DNA from: Symsagittifera roscoffensis | Taxonomy: Eukaryota; Xenacoelomorpha; Acoela; Convolutidae | Length of the DNA: 64,000 bases | Direction: 5' to 3' | Assembly: GCF_963678635.1 (NCBI RefSeq) | Contig: NC_087063.1 | Location: 62,727,290 to 62,791,289 of the forward strand | In this document: positions 56,643 through 64,000 of the stretch, in pieces | Layout: the number at the start of each line of letters is the position of its first letter | How positions within the stretch are numbered: position 1 is the stretch's first letter | Notes under the pieces: generated by a model | Told to the model about the DNA's origin: nothing | The model's input: the letters and a program-made list of their open reading frames with translations, nothing else | Database searches by the model: none | Translations under genes and position numbers: made by a program

Positions 56643-58295
56643 ATGCCGACCCGTATAGGATCTTGTATAATGATTTATGCATTTTTGTACTTATCAAATG
56701 AAATTATTTCGTCTGACCTTCCTCGTTTCCCTGACAATCGGCGGTCGGTCTCAAAGAAAGCAGAGAGACGATCCGAACCCAAAACCGAGAAGCGACCCGA
56801 CAGACCTGACGCCGTGAGTTACAGTTACTTCTCACAGTACCCGCTAACCGACAACAATTATAATCGAAACATTCGACCGCACGAGGGCGGCGTAACCGAT
56901 AATGTCAACATCGGATTGTTCGTAAACAGCGTCCGTTCTGTTTCGGAAATTGACATGACAATGATTCTCGATGCCTTTTTACAAGCAGAGTGGACAGATC
57001 ATCGGCTGAAACCAACTTGGAATCGACTAAGTCAAGAAATCTACGGCGAGAACTGCCGTTCAAACAAAGAGTCAAATTGCACTAATTTGACAATAACTCT
57101 TGGAAAAGCTTTCAGCGAGGCGATTTGGCGACCCGATTTTTATCTTCCATCCGCTATTAACATTTACCCAGCTGACGATTACAATGATAACGTTTGTGTT
57201 AAGCTAAGTAGCGAAGGATCTATTTTCTACAGCAACCGAGTAATCATCACAATCTCGTGTCCAATGAAGTTGGTTTATTTTCCATTCGACAGTCACACGT
57301 GTACAGTTTGTATTGGGTCGTATAAGTACCATGACCAGCTCGTTAGAATGACTTGGTCTCCGGACTTATCGGGTATGTACGACCACCAGGCGACAGCAAA
57401 TTTTATGATCCGCAACGAAAGCTCGTGGTCCGTTTTAAACGCTCAGAACAAATCAATGCCGTTTATAGGCGACATTTTTACAGAGCACTGTTTCGAAATT
57501 GTGATTGATCGAAAATATAATATTTTTCTCGTCACTTTATACCTTCCAAGTGTGGCTTTAGTGGCTTTATCTTGGGTTAATTTTTGGATAGATCCGAAAG
57601 CGATTCCAGCGCGAGCCGGACTCTCTATAACTGCTATTTTGGCACAAATCACTCTTATTGTTGGTATGGCAGGTCGTTTTCCATCAGTTAGTGATTTGAA
57701 AATGGCCGACTTGTATCTGACGATCAACTTTATATATACTTTTGCGACTTTGATCGAATTTGCGATCGTGAGCTATAAACCCGAAGATGAAAACACAGAA
57801 AAGAAAACAGTCTCACGAAAACGTTCAAGCGTCGCGACCCAAAAACGAAACTTGAGCCGATCTAATTCAGACAACCGCGAACGGTTTAACAAAAGGAAGC
57901 TCCACGCTACAAATTCATTTTCAATTGCGAATGGGGTAAAATCAGCCAATCACAGTCCGAACGTTAATCGGGAACCCGATGACGTAATAGTACCGATGGC
58001 ACAGGCTCAGTCGCTATTGAGCAGTCGGATTGTTTCAGTTTACGAGAACCAAATTCAAGTCCATCATCGTGCGAGTTCATTCGACGAAGCTACTGCTGCA
58101 GACTGCTCCTTCCTGAAACCGAAGCGAAAACGAAGAAAGCGGCCAAAAGTTAGGAAAAATGTTGACAATATCTCCAAGGTTTTCTTTCCTGGCACTTTTG
58201 GACTGTGGAATGCTCTTTTCTTCACTTCTAACCTTTATCTGGCTGATCGACTAGACTCTCTCTCAAAATCTTTCATCGATGCTGTTTTGGGATGA
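56643..58295 (+). CDS. Cys-loop pentameric ligand-gated ion channel subunit, anion type
   Basis: 550 codons in one exon. Residues 1-25 are a weak signal or anchor sequence, and 30-85 a basic, variable stretch. The ligand-binding domain follows to about 293, with AEWTDHRLKPTW at 115-126 and WRPDFYLPSA at 162-171. The Cys-loop is C206 to C220 with 13 residues between (PMKLVYFPFDSHT). M1 is at about 294-315. M2 begins after PAR (322-324), with a leucine at 9'. M3 is at about 355-376 and M4 near the end (VFFPGTFGLWNALFF). PAR before M2 is the mark of anion-selective members (GABA, glycine, glutamate and histamine receptors). A basic cytoplasmic loop of about 140 residues separates M3 and M4. The ligand cannot be told. 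The start is the first ATG of the frame, and a signal-like hydrophobic stretch (IMIYAFLYL) follows. Being intronless is notable. Its coding region is richer in GC than its surroundings. Confidence 0.92.
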   Translation: MPTRIGSCIMIYAFLYLSNEIISSDLPRFPDNRRSVSKKAERRSEPKTEKRPDRPDAVSYSYFSQYPLTDNNYNRNIRPHEGGVTDNVNIGLFVNSVRSVSEIDMTMILDAFLQAEWTDHRLKPTWNRLSQEIYGENCRSNKESNCTNLTITLGKAFSEAIWRPDFYLPSAINIYPADDYNDNVCVKLSSEGSIFYSNRVIITISCPMKLVYFPFDSHTCTVCIGSYKYHDQLVRMTWSPDLSGMYDHQATANFMIRNESSWSVLNAQNKSMPFIGDIFTEHCFEIVIDRKYNIFLVTLYLPSVALVALSWVNFWIDPKAIPARAGLSITAILAQITLIVGMAGRFPSVSDLKMADLYLTINFIYTFATLIEFAIVSYKPEDENTEKKTVSRKRSSVATQKRNLSRSNSDNRERFNKRKLHATNSFSIANGVKSANHSPNVNREPDDVIVPMAQAQSLLSSRIVSVYENQIQVHHRASSFDEATAADCSFLKPKRKRRKRPKVRKNVDNISKVFFPGTFGLWNALFFTSNLYLADRLDSLSKSFIDAVLG

Positions 58296-58317
58296 TGAAC
58301 GAACAATGTGCACAACC

Positions 58318-58323
58318 AATAAA
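58318..58323 (+). terminator. polyadenylation signal AATAAA of the channel gene
   Basis: AATAAA lies 23 bases after the stop codon of the channel gene on the same strand. Confidence 0.65.
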
Positions 58324-58703
58324 ACGCCCGTCTATGAGCACAATAGAATTTAAACTATCACGTTTAATTTACTTTTTCTTTCAAATGGGCTTATTTTCCA
58401 GTAAAAATTCAAATTATTGAAATTTCCCATATTGCGAAAAAATTCAGTTAAGTATGTAGAACAGTAAAGACTTTAAATCATACAATACAAACTCTGGCAG
58501 TTGAAAAAAAAGTATAAGAAAAAAATTTTTTTTTTTGCTTCAAGCCTCATTTTAAAAACCCTGCAGTTTGTTAAAAGTAGTAAAATTTGCCAATGTGCCC
58601 CTGAAATTTTTTAGAAAAAGTTTTGGTCCATGGCTTTAAACTATTTTTGAATTTAAATCCTAAAATCACCCTGCGAAATAACGGAGTAGAGTTTTTGGGC
58701 ATT
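58324..58703. other. no gene recognised; 3' flank of the channel gene
   Basis: AT-rich with long A and T runs up to the start of the second glycoprotein element at 58704. Confidence 0.6.
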
Positions 58704-59737
58704 GAGTTAGGACCGAGTTGGTTAACTCATAGAGTAATTTCGGATAGGGTACACCGTCTGCTCGTCACGCTATCTTATTTTCGGCCGGATAGATTCGTGC
58801 AACTTCTTAGTCTAATACCGATCCTAATCTTACTCTTATACTATCTAGTCTCAGGTTGTTTAACTAGTCTCTGCTAGGCTCAATAGATCTAGGGTATACT
58901 GGTTTATTGCGGCTGCTGAAGTGCTCGGGAGAGTCCAACTAATTTCTAAGTTAAATTCAAATCTCTCTGGTGCTGAAATTACAAGTAACTTCAGCACTTA
59001 CAAATAAGTGGGTTGTTAGTTAGATGGATCATGATTGGTTAATATTAAATACTTTACATTGGTAAAATATCTAAATTATCCAATCATAAAATGTAGTTTA
59101 GATCAGGTTCCACCCATCCGGGTTTTACAGAGTTTTTTAGAATAGTTCTTCTGCAATTCGAAGGATGGATGATGGACGTTGGTGTTTGGCGAACATCTTA
59201 CTTCTTCTGTTTCCTTTTTGTTAAAGAAGTTCCAGGAAGCTGGAGTTAGAGACATAAGACGTTGTGTCTTCTAGTGACAACGACTAAGTCTTCGCAACAA
59301 ACTCAAATCTGATTTCAGAATGGTTGGCTATGTCAGGTTTTTCTGTTCTGCGTGGAGAACTTCTTTTGTGTCTGATCTAGTTTGGGAATGGCGTGGAGAT
59401 TGTGCGTGGAGGGGATGCCTGGTTACTCGGATCTGTACGTATACTTGAACATCGAGGTGGTCATTGGTCTAGTTCAATGAAGTCCTTTTCTGCGAAGTCA
59501 AGTCGTACTCTAAATCCTTTGAGTTGTGATTGTGAGTGGCATATCGATTGTGGTTGGTCATTCTCTCTCGAGTGTAGTGGGGTCGTTTTGTCTTTAGATG
59601 TTCGTCCTTGGTGTTGTATTCTGATCTATGTATTGCATAATGTAATTTACATTTTATAAAACATTTATTAGTTTAATATTTTTTAATTATGATTTTAGTT
59701 AGTTGTTTTCACAAAAGCTTTTTGTTTTAGTTCGGTT
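58704..59737 (-). repeat. LTR-like terminal region of copy 2
   Basis: Matches 34190-35203. The best-preserved parts are the first 400 and the last 350 bases. The middle, about 59160-59300, has drifted and includes a short insertion after GTTCCAGG. The AATAAA at 58903-58908 (minus strand) is kept. Confidence 0.7.
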
Positions 59738-60644
59738 ATTTTGAAGAGTTACTCACACTTGAGTAGCTCTTATTAAAAATAGAGGTGTGGTCACAAAGCG
59801 TGGATGTAGCGCGGTGGGTTAGGCCGGCTATAGAGCATGCTCAGGACGTCCTTCCTGGTGGGTTAGGCCAGGAGTGGGAGTATGATTTCATGCGGTTTTT
59901 GTGAGGGGTCCTGTTATGTGACAACGTTTTATGTTGGGTTTGTTGTGGTTTTTCTTATGTTTTGTTGGTTGTGTCCTTTTTTCAAAAATCAAATTGTTTG
60001 TGGTATGGGTTTGTCTTTCGACTTTTTTGTGTTTTATTATTTCTTTCTTAGACTTCATAATAGTCTTTAAAAAAATAAATTATCCAGTTTTAAGCTGGGT
60101 TAATCCGGTTTGGGTACCGTTGGTTTCCTTTTCTTAGTCATGCTGTTATGCTATGTGTTGTGGTGTTTAGTAAGCTGCATTGGTTAGTTTTGTTTAGTTT
60201 ATAATTCCTTTCCAACCGGGTTAAAGGAAAGTTTGAAACATGTTATTATATGTTAGAGTTGTTGAGTGTGAAAACTTGAAACTGAAATTCATTATTTTAA
60301 ACAATTCTTCGTGGGCGAGCTGTGCGAGTGTGGATAGAATTTCTGTGCGAATGAATGAAAATATCAAAAGGTTAGTACTGCAATTGCATTTTATTAATTT
60401 ACTGCATAGAATTTGGAAATTTACTGCTAGTTATGGGGGAATTTTAAGTTACAAATTTTCATCATAATTAGATTTACTGCTTGTGGGGAAAATTTTAGAA
60501 ATGAATTTATTGCATTGGTATTAAATTTATAAATCTATAAGTGTAAGAGATTAATAGAATTTTTGAAATCTGTTTGATGAAATTTGCGATTTTTATTTGT
60601 CTTTTGTGGTTTTTGTAGGTGATCGTCGGATGAAGGCTAAAAAT

Positions 60645-60724
60645 CTAAAGAAAACATGAATAAAGTATGGTGAGTTTTTTTAATATTTTAATTAGTTAGT
60701 AATATTCATTTAATTCATACTTAC
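60645..60724 (-). other. short intron (80 bases) after the ORF A stop, copy 2
   Basis: Donor CAG|GTAAGTATG, branch sequence TACTAAC in the middle, and acceptor TTTTCTTTAG|ATTTTTAG, all on the minus strand. It matches the intron at 36112-36190. Confidence 0.65.
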
Positions 60725-60727
60725 CTG

Positions 60728-62533
60728 TTAGTCGTCGGGGAAAAAACCGTGGGGGAAGATGTCGTGAATTAGTTCTGAAGTTTTTAGTAGTTTAGCTAAG
60801 ATGCGGATGATATTTTTAGTCTGAAGCAGTGGCCAAAGCAATTGGAGTGCCTTGATAGTGGTTAGTTCTTCAGTGCCAACTGCAAACTCATAAGGTGTGT
60901 TTTGGATTAGATTATATAATTTGTGATTAAATTTAGTGTTGTGGATGAATTCTAAAATTGGGATTTCTATAGGTTGTACAAACTCGTGCGGGATAAGGAA
61001 GGGTCGGGATTCTTCGGCGTTGAAGGTCTTGGTGATGGGACAGAAGATGTACATTTGGGTTATGGGATCATAATTACGAAGAATACCATGGAGGTTAGTG
61101 TCTTTAATACAATATGTGAAATTTAGGAAAAATGGTGAAGTGTATTTGGAATTAATGAATTGAAAACGATGGTGTGGTTGTCTAGAGGGTGTGTGTAGGT
61201 CAAAGTGATTTTGGATGAAGCGATAATAACTATATGTGTGGGTTTGTTTAGTGCGCAACATAATATCGTGTGAGCAGTGTAAATCTCTTTCGTGTGGTGC
61301 AAGGAAATGAAAGGTTAGTGAGAATATTTGGAAGCGTTCTTTAAAACTTTCGTATGCTTGTGTGTCTGTTAGTGCTTCTGAAATAATGTGATCAAACTTT
61401 CGGTCGAAGATGTTTAGTGTAAATATATATGGTGTCTTGATGAAAAATTTCTCAGTAATTTGTGGATTAGCGAAGCGATCGTCGTCTAAGAATTGATCTT
61501 GGTTAGCTCTGATGATGTTGTGATCATAGTATTCGAGTGTATATTCGTTAGCTCTAGGTGCAGTGTGTGTTTTTAGTGATTTTTTATATCCAACGTAAGT
61601 AAATTGTCTAGCGGTTAGTGGTGTAGTGAGTCGATATAGCATGTCCGTATTTCGCTCTATATCGATGTGAGTGTTAGATAAAGGTAAGCAAAGAGGGTTA
61701 GTAAAATGATAATATGAGGTCCAAGAGAGAGTGGGCATTAAAACGTATTCATCTACAAAGTTGCGTGTTTCGTTAGTGTCGTGGTGGGTGTTTAAGGTGT
61801 ATTGTGGGAATGAGGGTAAGGTGATGGCTAAAAATTCTTTTGTGTTAGTATGCTTGGGGTGGTTGATGTATTCACGGGCTGTTCCTGGTTTTGCTGGGAA
61901 AGGATGGTTGGGGAACTTTCTTTTAAAAGTGCGGTAAGCTCTATTAGTGTTGAGTGAAGATTCAGTTGATGTGGATGATGGTGCTAATGATTCAGTATAA
62001 TTTGAAGAGGGTGTAGGGGTAGGGGGGTTGGATGAATTTATTGTGGAGGAGATTTGGTTTATGGTTGGGGTATTAAGGTGGTAGGGTTGTTGTTGAAGGG
62101 TAATAAAATTATCTAGCTCTGGGGAGATTCGGGGGGTGTCTGGAGAATGAGATGATTGGTCAGAATGGTATGAGGAGTAGGTTGGGGTAACTTGGGAAGC
62201 ATAAGAGGGTGTGGGAGTGATTGGGTCAGGGTTATTGGATAATATGGGTTGAAAAGGGGGTTGAGAAAAATTAGAAGAGTTATGAAAATTATTGGATGGG
62301 GATGGTTCTGAGTCGGCAAATTCATCGGGGGTTTCAATATTCGGGTTATTGAGTTGTGAGATGGAATATAAAACTGAGATGTGTGAATTAGTGTCGGAAT
62401 TCATGCCTGATGTTACATTACTAGATGGAAAATCGGGTGGCGGAAAAGCAAAAAGTGGTATTATTGGGATTGGAGAGGTAAGATTGGTTGGGTGGGAATT
62501 TGATCGGTGTAGTGATCCAAGTTGGCGGCTCAT
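60728..62533 (-). CDS. ORF A, protein of unknown family (intact)
   Basis: 601 codons. Residues 1 to about 290 are rich in Ser, Thr, Pro and Asn, with no predicted fold. From about 300 the protein looks folded, with aromatic and charged segments and conserved Cys/His (HERDLHCSHDIM, FLNFTYCIKDTNLHG, YIFCPITKTFN). It ends in a helical, hydrophobic stretch (TIKALQLLWPLL) and HGFFPDD. I do not recognise the family. It lies downstream of the glycoprotein gene, an unusual place for a retroelement gene. The ATG overlaps the TGA of ORF B as ATGA, so translation may be coupled. The last codons are followed by a 5' splice site. It might be a nucleoprotein, matrix or regulatory protein of the element, but that is a guess. 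Confidence 0.7.
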   Translation of the reverse strand: MSRQLGSLHRSNSHPTNLTSPIPIIPLFAFPPPDFPSSNVTSGMNSDTNSHISVLYSISQLNNPNIETPDEFADSEPSPSNNFHNSSNFSQPPFQPILSNNPDPITPTPSYASQVTPTYSSYHSDQSSHSPDTPRISPELDNFITLQQQPYHLNTPTINQISSTINSSNPPTPTPSSNYTESLAPSSTSTESSLNTNRAYRTFKRKFPNHPFPAKPGTAREYINHPKHTNTKEFLAITLPSFPQYTLNTHHDTNETRNFVDEYVLMPTLSWTSYYHFTNPLCLPLSNTHIDIERNTDMLYRLTTPLTARQFTYVGYKKSLKTHTAPRANEYTLEYYDHNIIRANQDQFLDDDRFANPQITEKFFIKTPYIFTLNIFDRKFDHIISEALTDTQAYESFKERFQIFSLTFHFLAPHERDLHCSHDIMLRTKQTHTYSYYRFIQNHFDLHTPSRQPHHRFQFINSKYTSPFFLNFTYCIKDTNLHGILRNYDPITQMYIFCPITKTFNAEESRPFLIPHEFVQPIEIPILEFIHNTKFNHKLYNLIQNTPYEFAVGTEELTTIKALQLLWPLLQTKNIIRILAKLLKTSELIHDIFPHGFFPDD

Positions 62534-64000
62534 CGTGGGCTAAAAAAATGATTATTTTGAGACTGAAAAGCGGTGGTATGGGGTTGTTCAATAATTTGTT
62601 CATAAGTATTATCATCTTGTGACTGGTGTGTCATTATATGTTGAATGGGACTTTGTGATGTGGTGAGTCGAAAATTTGGATTATGTGTGATGGCTAAATT
62701 TCGAAAATTTCGTGGGACTAGGGATAGTGGATGGTTATTTGGTAGGGGTGGTAATTGTGGTGCCGTTGGCGTTATGTCTACATTGTTATGTTCTTCGTCG
62801 TATGTATTTTGTCGTGTTGCTATTTTTGTGTTATATTCCTTTATTTGTGCGTCTAAAAGAATTTTGTTTATAGATGTAGAAAAGATTCCAAAAAATCCTG
62901 CAAAGAGTATGCGTGCTACACTTGCTTGTCGATTGACTTGTGTGTGTATAGCACATGTGTTGTAGATTCCTTTTAAAAGTGAGAAAAGAAATCCAATAAA
63001 GTTAAACATTGCGTATAAAATAGTCAATTTTTCTAAGATGTAGTAGGGCCATCCTAGAAAATCGAGGATCTCATTTTTGAGTGTAACAAAGCTAAAAATG
63101 TTAATTGGTGATATATCTTGGGGACGGTATTTTTCACCGTTTAGATATATATAATCTTTAATGTCTTTAAAATATCCGCTATAGTCTTGCGTGTAGATAT
63201 CGGCAAATCCTGCGGTTTCTGCAAGTTTGCGTAAATTTTGGTCTATTGATTGTCTTTGTATAGTGTCCATTTGTGTTAATAATTCTTGGAATTGTTGTGT
63301 TCTAATGTGATGTTGAATATCTGATTTTGAATAGATTCCTATTGATTGTAAGTCTATATTTGGGTTTCGAGCAATAGCGCGAATGCTTTCTGGTGAAAAT
63401 TTTTTGAGTGATTGCATTAATGTGGGATATGGAGTGAGAAGATAATATTTATTTTCATCAGGGTTTAGTTGTACTACATTGTGGCTGTTTTCTGATCCAC
63501 ATGGGACTGCGGTATCCCAGAAATAGGTTCTTCGTGAAAGTGTATCCACGAAATGTACTTTATTCTTATAAAAGATAGGGATTCTTTTATAACATCTTTT
63601 ATCTTCAAAAACGTATAGTGGTGATATTTTTTTAGTACAAGTATAAAACCATAAGATGTTTCCTTCATAGTCTAAAAAATTTGATCTATTTCCAGATAAT
63701 AAGTATCCTGCATAGGGTATTTTTAATACTGCTAGTGCAAGTGATTGTAATATTTGTGTTCGTTCTAATTCGCATAGTTGGTGTAGTGTTTCTAATTCGG
63801 AGAGTGACATTTCTTGAAAAATTCGGCTAATTGTATAATCTAGTTTCATATCTAAATGAATATCATAGTGGATATTACCGAAATATGTAGTATTCATTAG
63901 TGATAATTCTTGTAAGCGTGTGCTTCTGGTGTCATGGGGTTTTAGATGTCCACCAGGTTGTCCGTTGCTTTTTTCAAAATTAACTGGTATATAGGATGTT
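62530..64000 (-). CDS. ORF B, envelope-like glycoprotein, copy 2 (partial, N-terminal part beyond the window)
   Basis: The frame is open from the right edge to the TGA at 62530-62532 (about 490 codons) and matches the C-terminal part of the copy 1 protein at 37977-40586. The M at 63897 is internal. The transmembrane segment, the second hydrophobic stretch and PTAP in the tail are all kept. It ends with three extra residues (SPR) compared with copy 1, because a run of T is one base shorter here. That puts the stop inside ATGA with the start of ORF A. Most base differences between the copies are silent. Confidence 0.8.
   Translation of the reverse strand, partial: TSYIPVNFEKSNGQPGGHLKPHDTRSTRLQELSLMNTTYFGNIHYDIHLDMKLDYTISRIFQEMSLSELETLHQLCELERTQILQSLALAVLKIPYAGYLLSGNRSNFLDYEGNILWFYTCTKKISPLYVFEDKRCYKRIPIFYKNKVHFVDTLSRRTYFWDTAVPCGSENSHNVVQLNPDENKYYLLTPYPTLMQSLKKFSPESIRAIARNPNIDLQSIGIYSKSDIQHHIRTQQFQELLTQMDTIQRQSIDQNLRKLAETAGFADIYTQDYSGYFKDIKDYIYLNGEKYRPQDISPINIFSFVTLKNEILDFLGWPYYILEKLTILYAMFNFIGFLFSLLKGIYNTCAIHTQVNRQASVARILFAGFFGIFSTSINKILLDAQIKEYNTKIATRQNTYDEEHNNVDITPTAPQLPPLPNNHPLSLVPRNFRNLAITHNPNFRLTTSQSPIQHIMTHQSQDDNTYEQIIEQPHTTAFQSQNNHFFSPR

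Larger units (their letters stand above)
58704..64000 (-). mobile_element. glycoprotein-carrying element, copy 2 (runs off right edge)
   Basis: It has the same order as copy 1: LTR-like end (58704-59737), hairpin and GC-rich block, intron, ORF A, ORF B. It begins with the same ATTGAGTTAGGACCGA as copy 1. It is older or from another lineage, since it differs from copy 1 at several percent of positions and has local changes in the end repeat (about 59160-59300). The right end, with the upstream genes that copy 1 lacks, lies beyond the window. Confidence 0.75.

Noticed and set aside
59393-60137. Plus-strand frames of 62-88 codons in copy 2
   Set aside because: They have no counterpart function, lie antisense to the element's genes and show no conserved protein motif.

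Overview
This is nuclear DNA from an invertebrate animal that I cannot place further. The evidence is a Cys-loop receptor gene, eukaryotic splice sites, a eukaryotic tRNA-like sequence, several families of animal transposable elements, and AT-rich DNA with long satellites. I see no prokaryotic operons or CRISPR arrays. Only one confident host protein gene is visible: an intronless, anion-type pentameric ligand-gated channel at 56643-58295 (+). Most of the rest is mobile or repetitive.

Region 1 (1-13240) is a Ty3/Gypsy-type retrotransposon on the minus strand, broken by frameshifts. In coding order it has gag, CCHC knuckles, protease, RT, RNase H, a linker, integrase and a GPY/F domain. The open frame after GPY/F ends in a segment that reads like a macro (ADP-ribose-binding) domain, followed by an unidentified protein that runs off the left edge. 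Upstream of gag, the gag gene and a 14-bp minisatellite are duplicated in tandem. The second gag copy is an open frame.

Region 2 (13240-25590) holds a badly decayed second Ty3/Gypsy element on the minus strand (about 16575-23152). Next to it are GCGGTTTT-type repeats, a tRNA-Arg-like sequence with anticodon UAG, and a displaced gag fragment. Region 3 (25589-32445) is a compound satellite: four units of about 1.3 kb, then two of about 0.94 kb whose heads copy the tails of the first type.

Region 4 (34190-42304) and region 7 (58704-64000, running off the right edge) are two copies of the most unusual element here. On the minus strand it carries three tightly packed ORFs: a truncated ORF C, an 869-residue membrane glycoprotein (ORF B) and a 601-residue protein of unknown family (ORF A). 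ORF B resembles the glycoproteins of chuviruses that some retrotransposons have captured. The first copy is flanked by nearly identical direct repeats of about 979 bp. No polymerase is visible in either copy. ORFs B and A overlap as ATGA in the second copy, and a short intron with TACTAAC begins just after the ORF A stop.

Region 5 (42305-56640) is AT-rich. It contains a relic of a MULE/FLYWCH-type transposase, a foldback repeat, and a satellite of about 2.9 kb whose units can form CCTCC/GGAGG hairpins. Region 6 is the channel gene, which is followed at once by the second copy of the glycoprotein element.

All family assignments come from reading motifs by eye. No search or alignment program was run.
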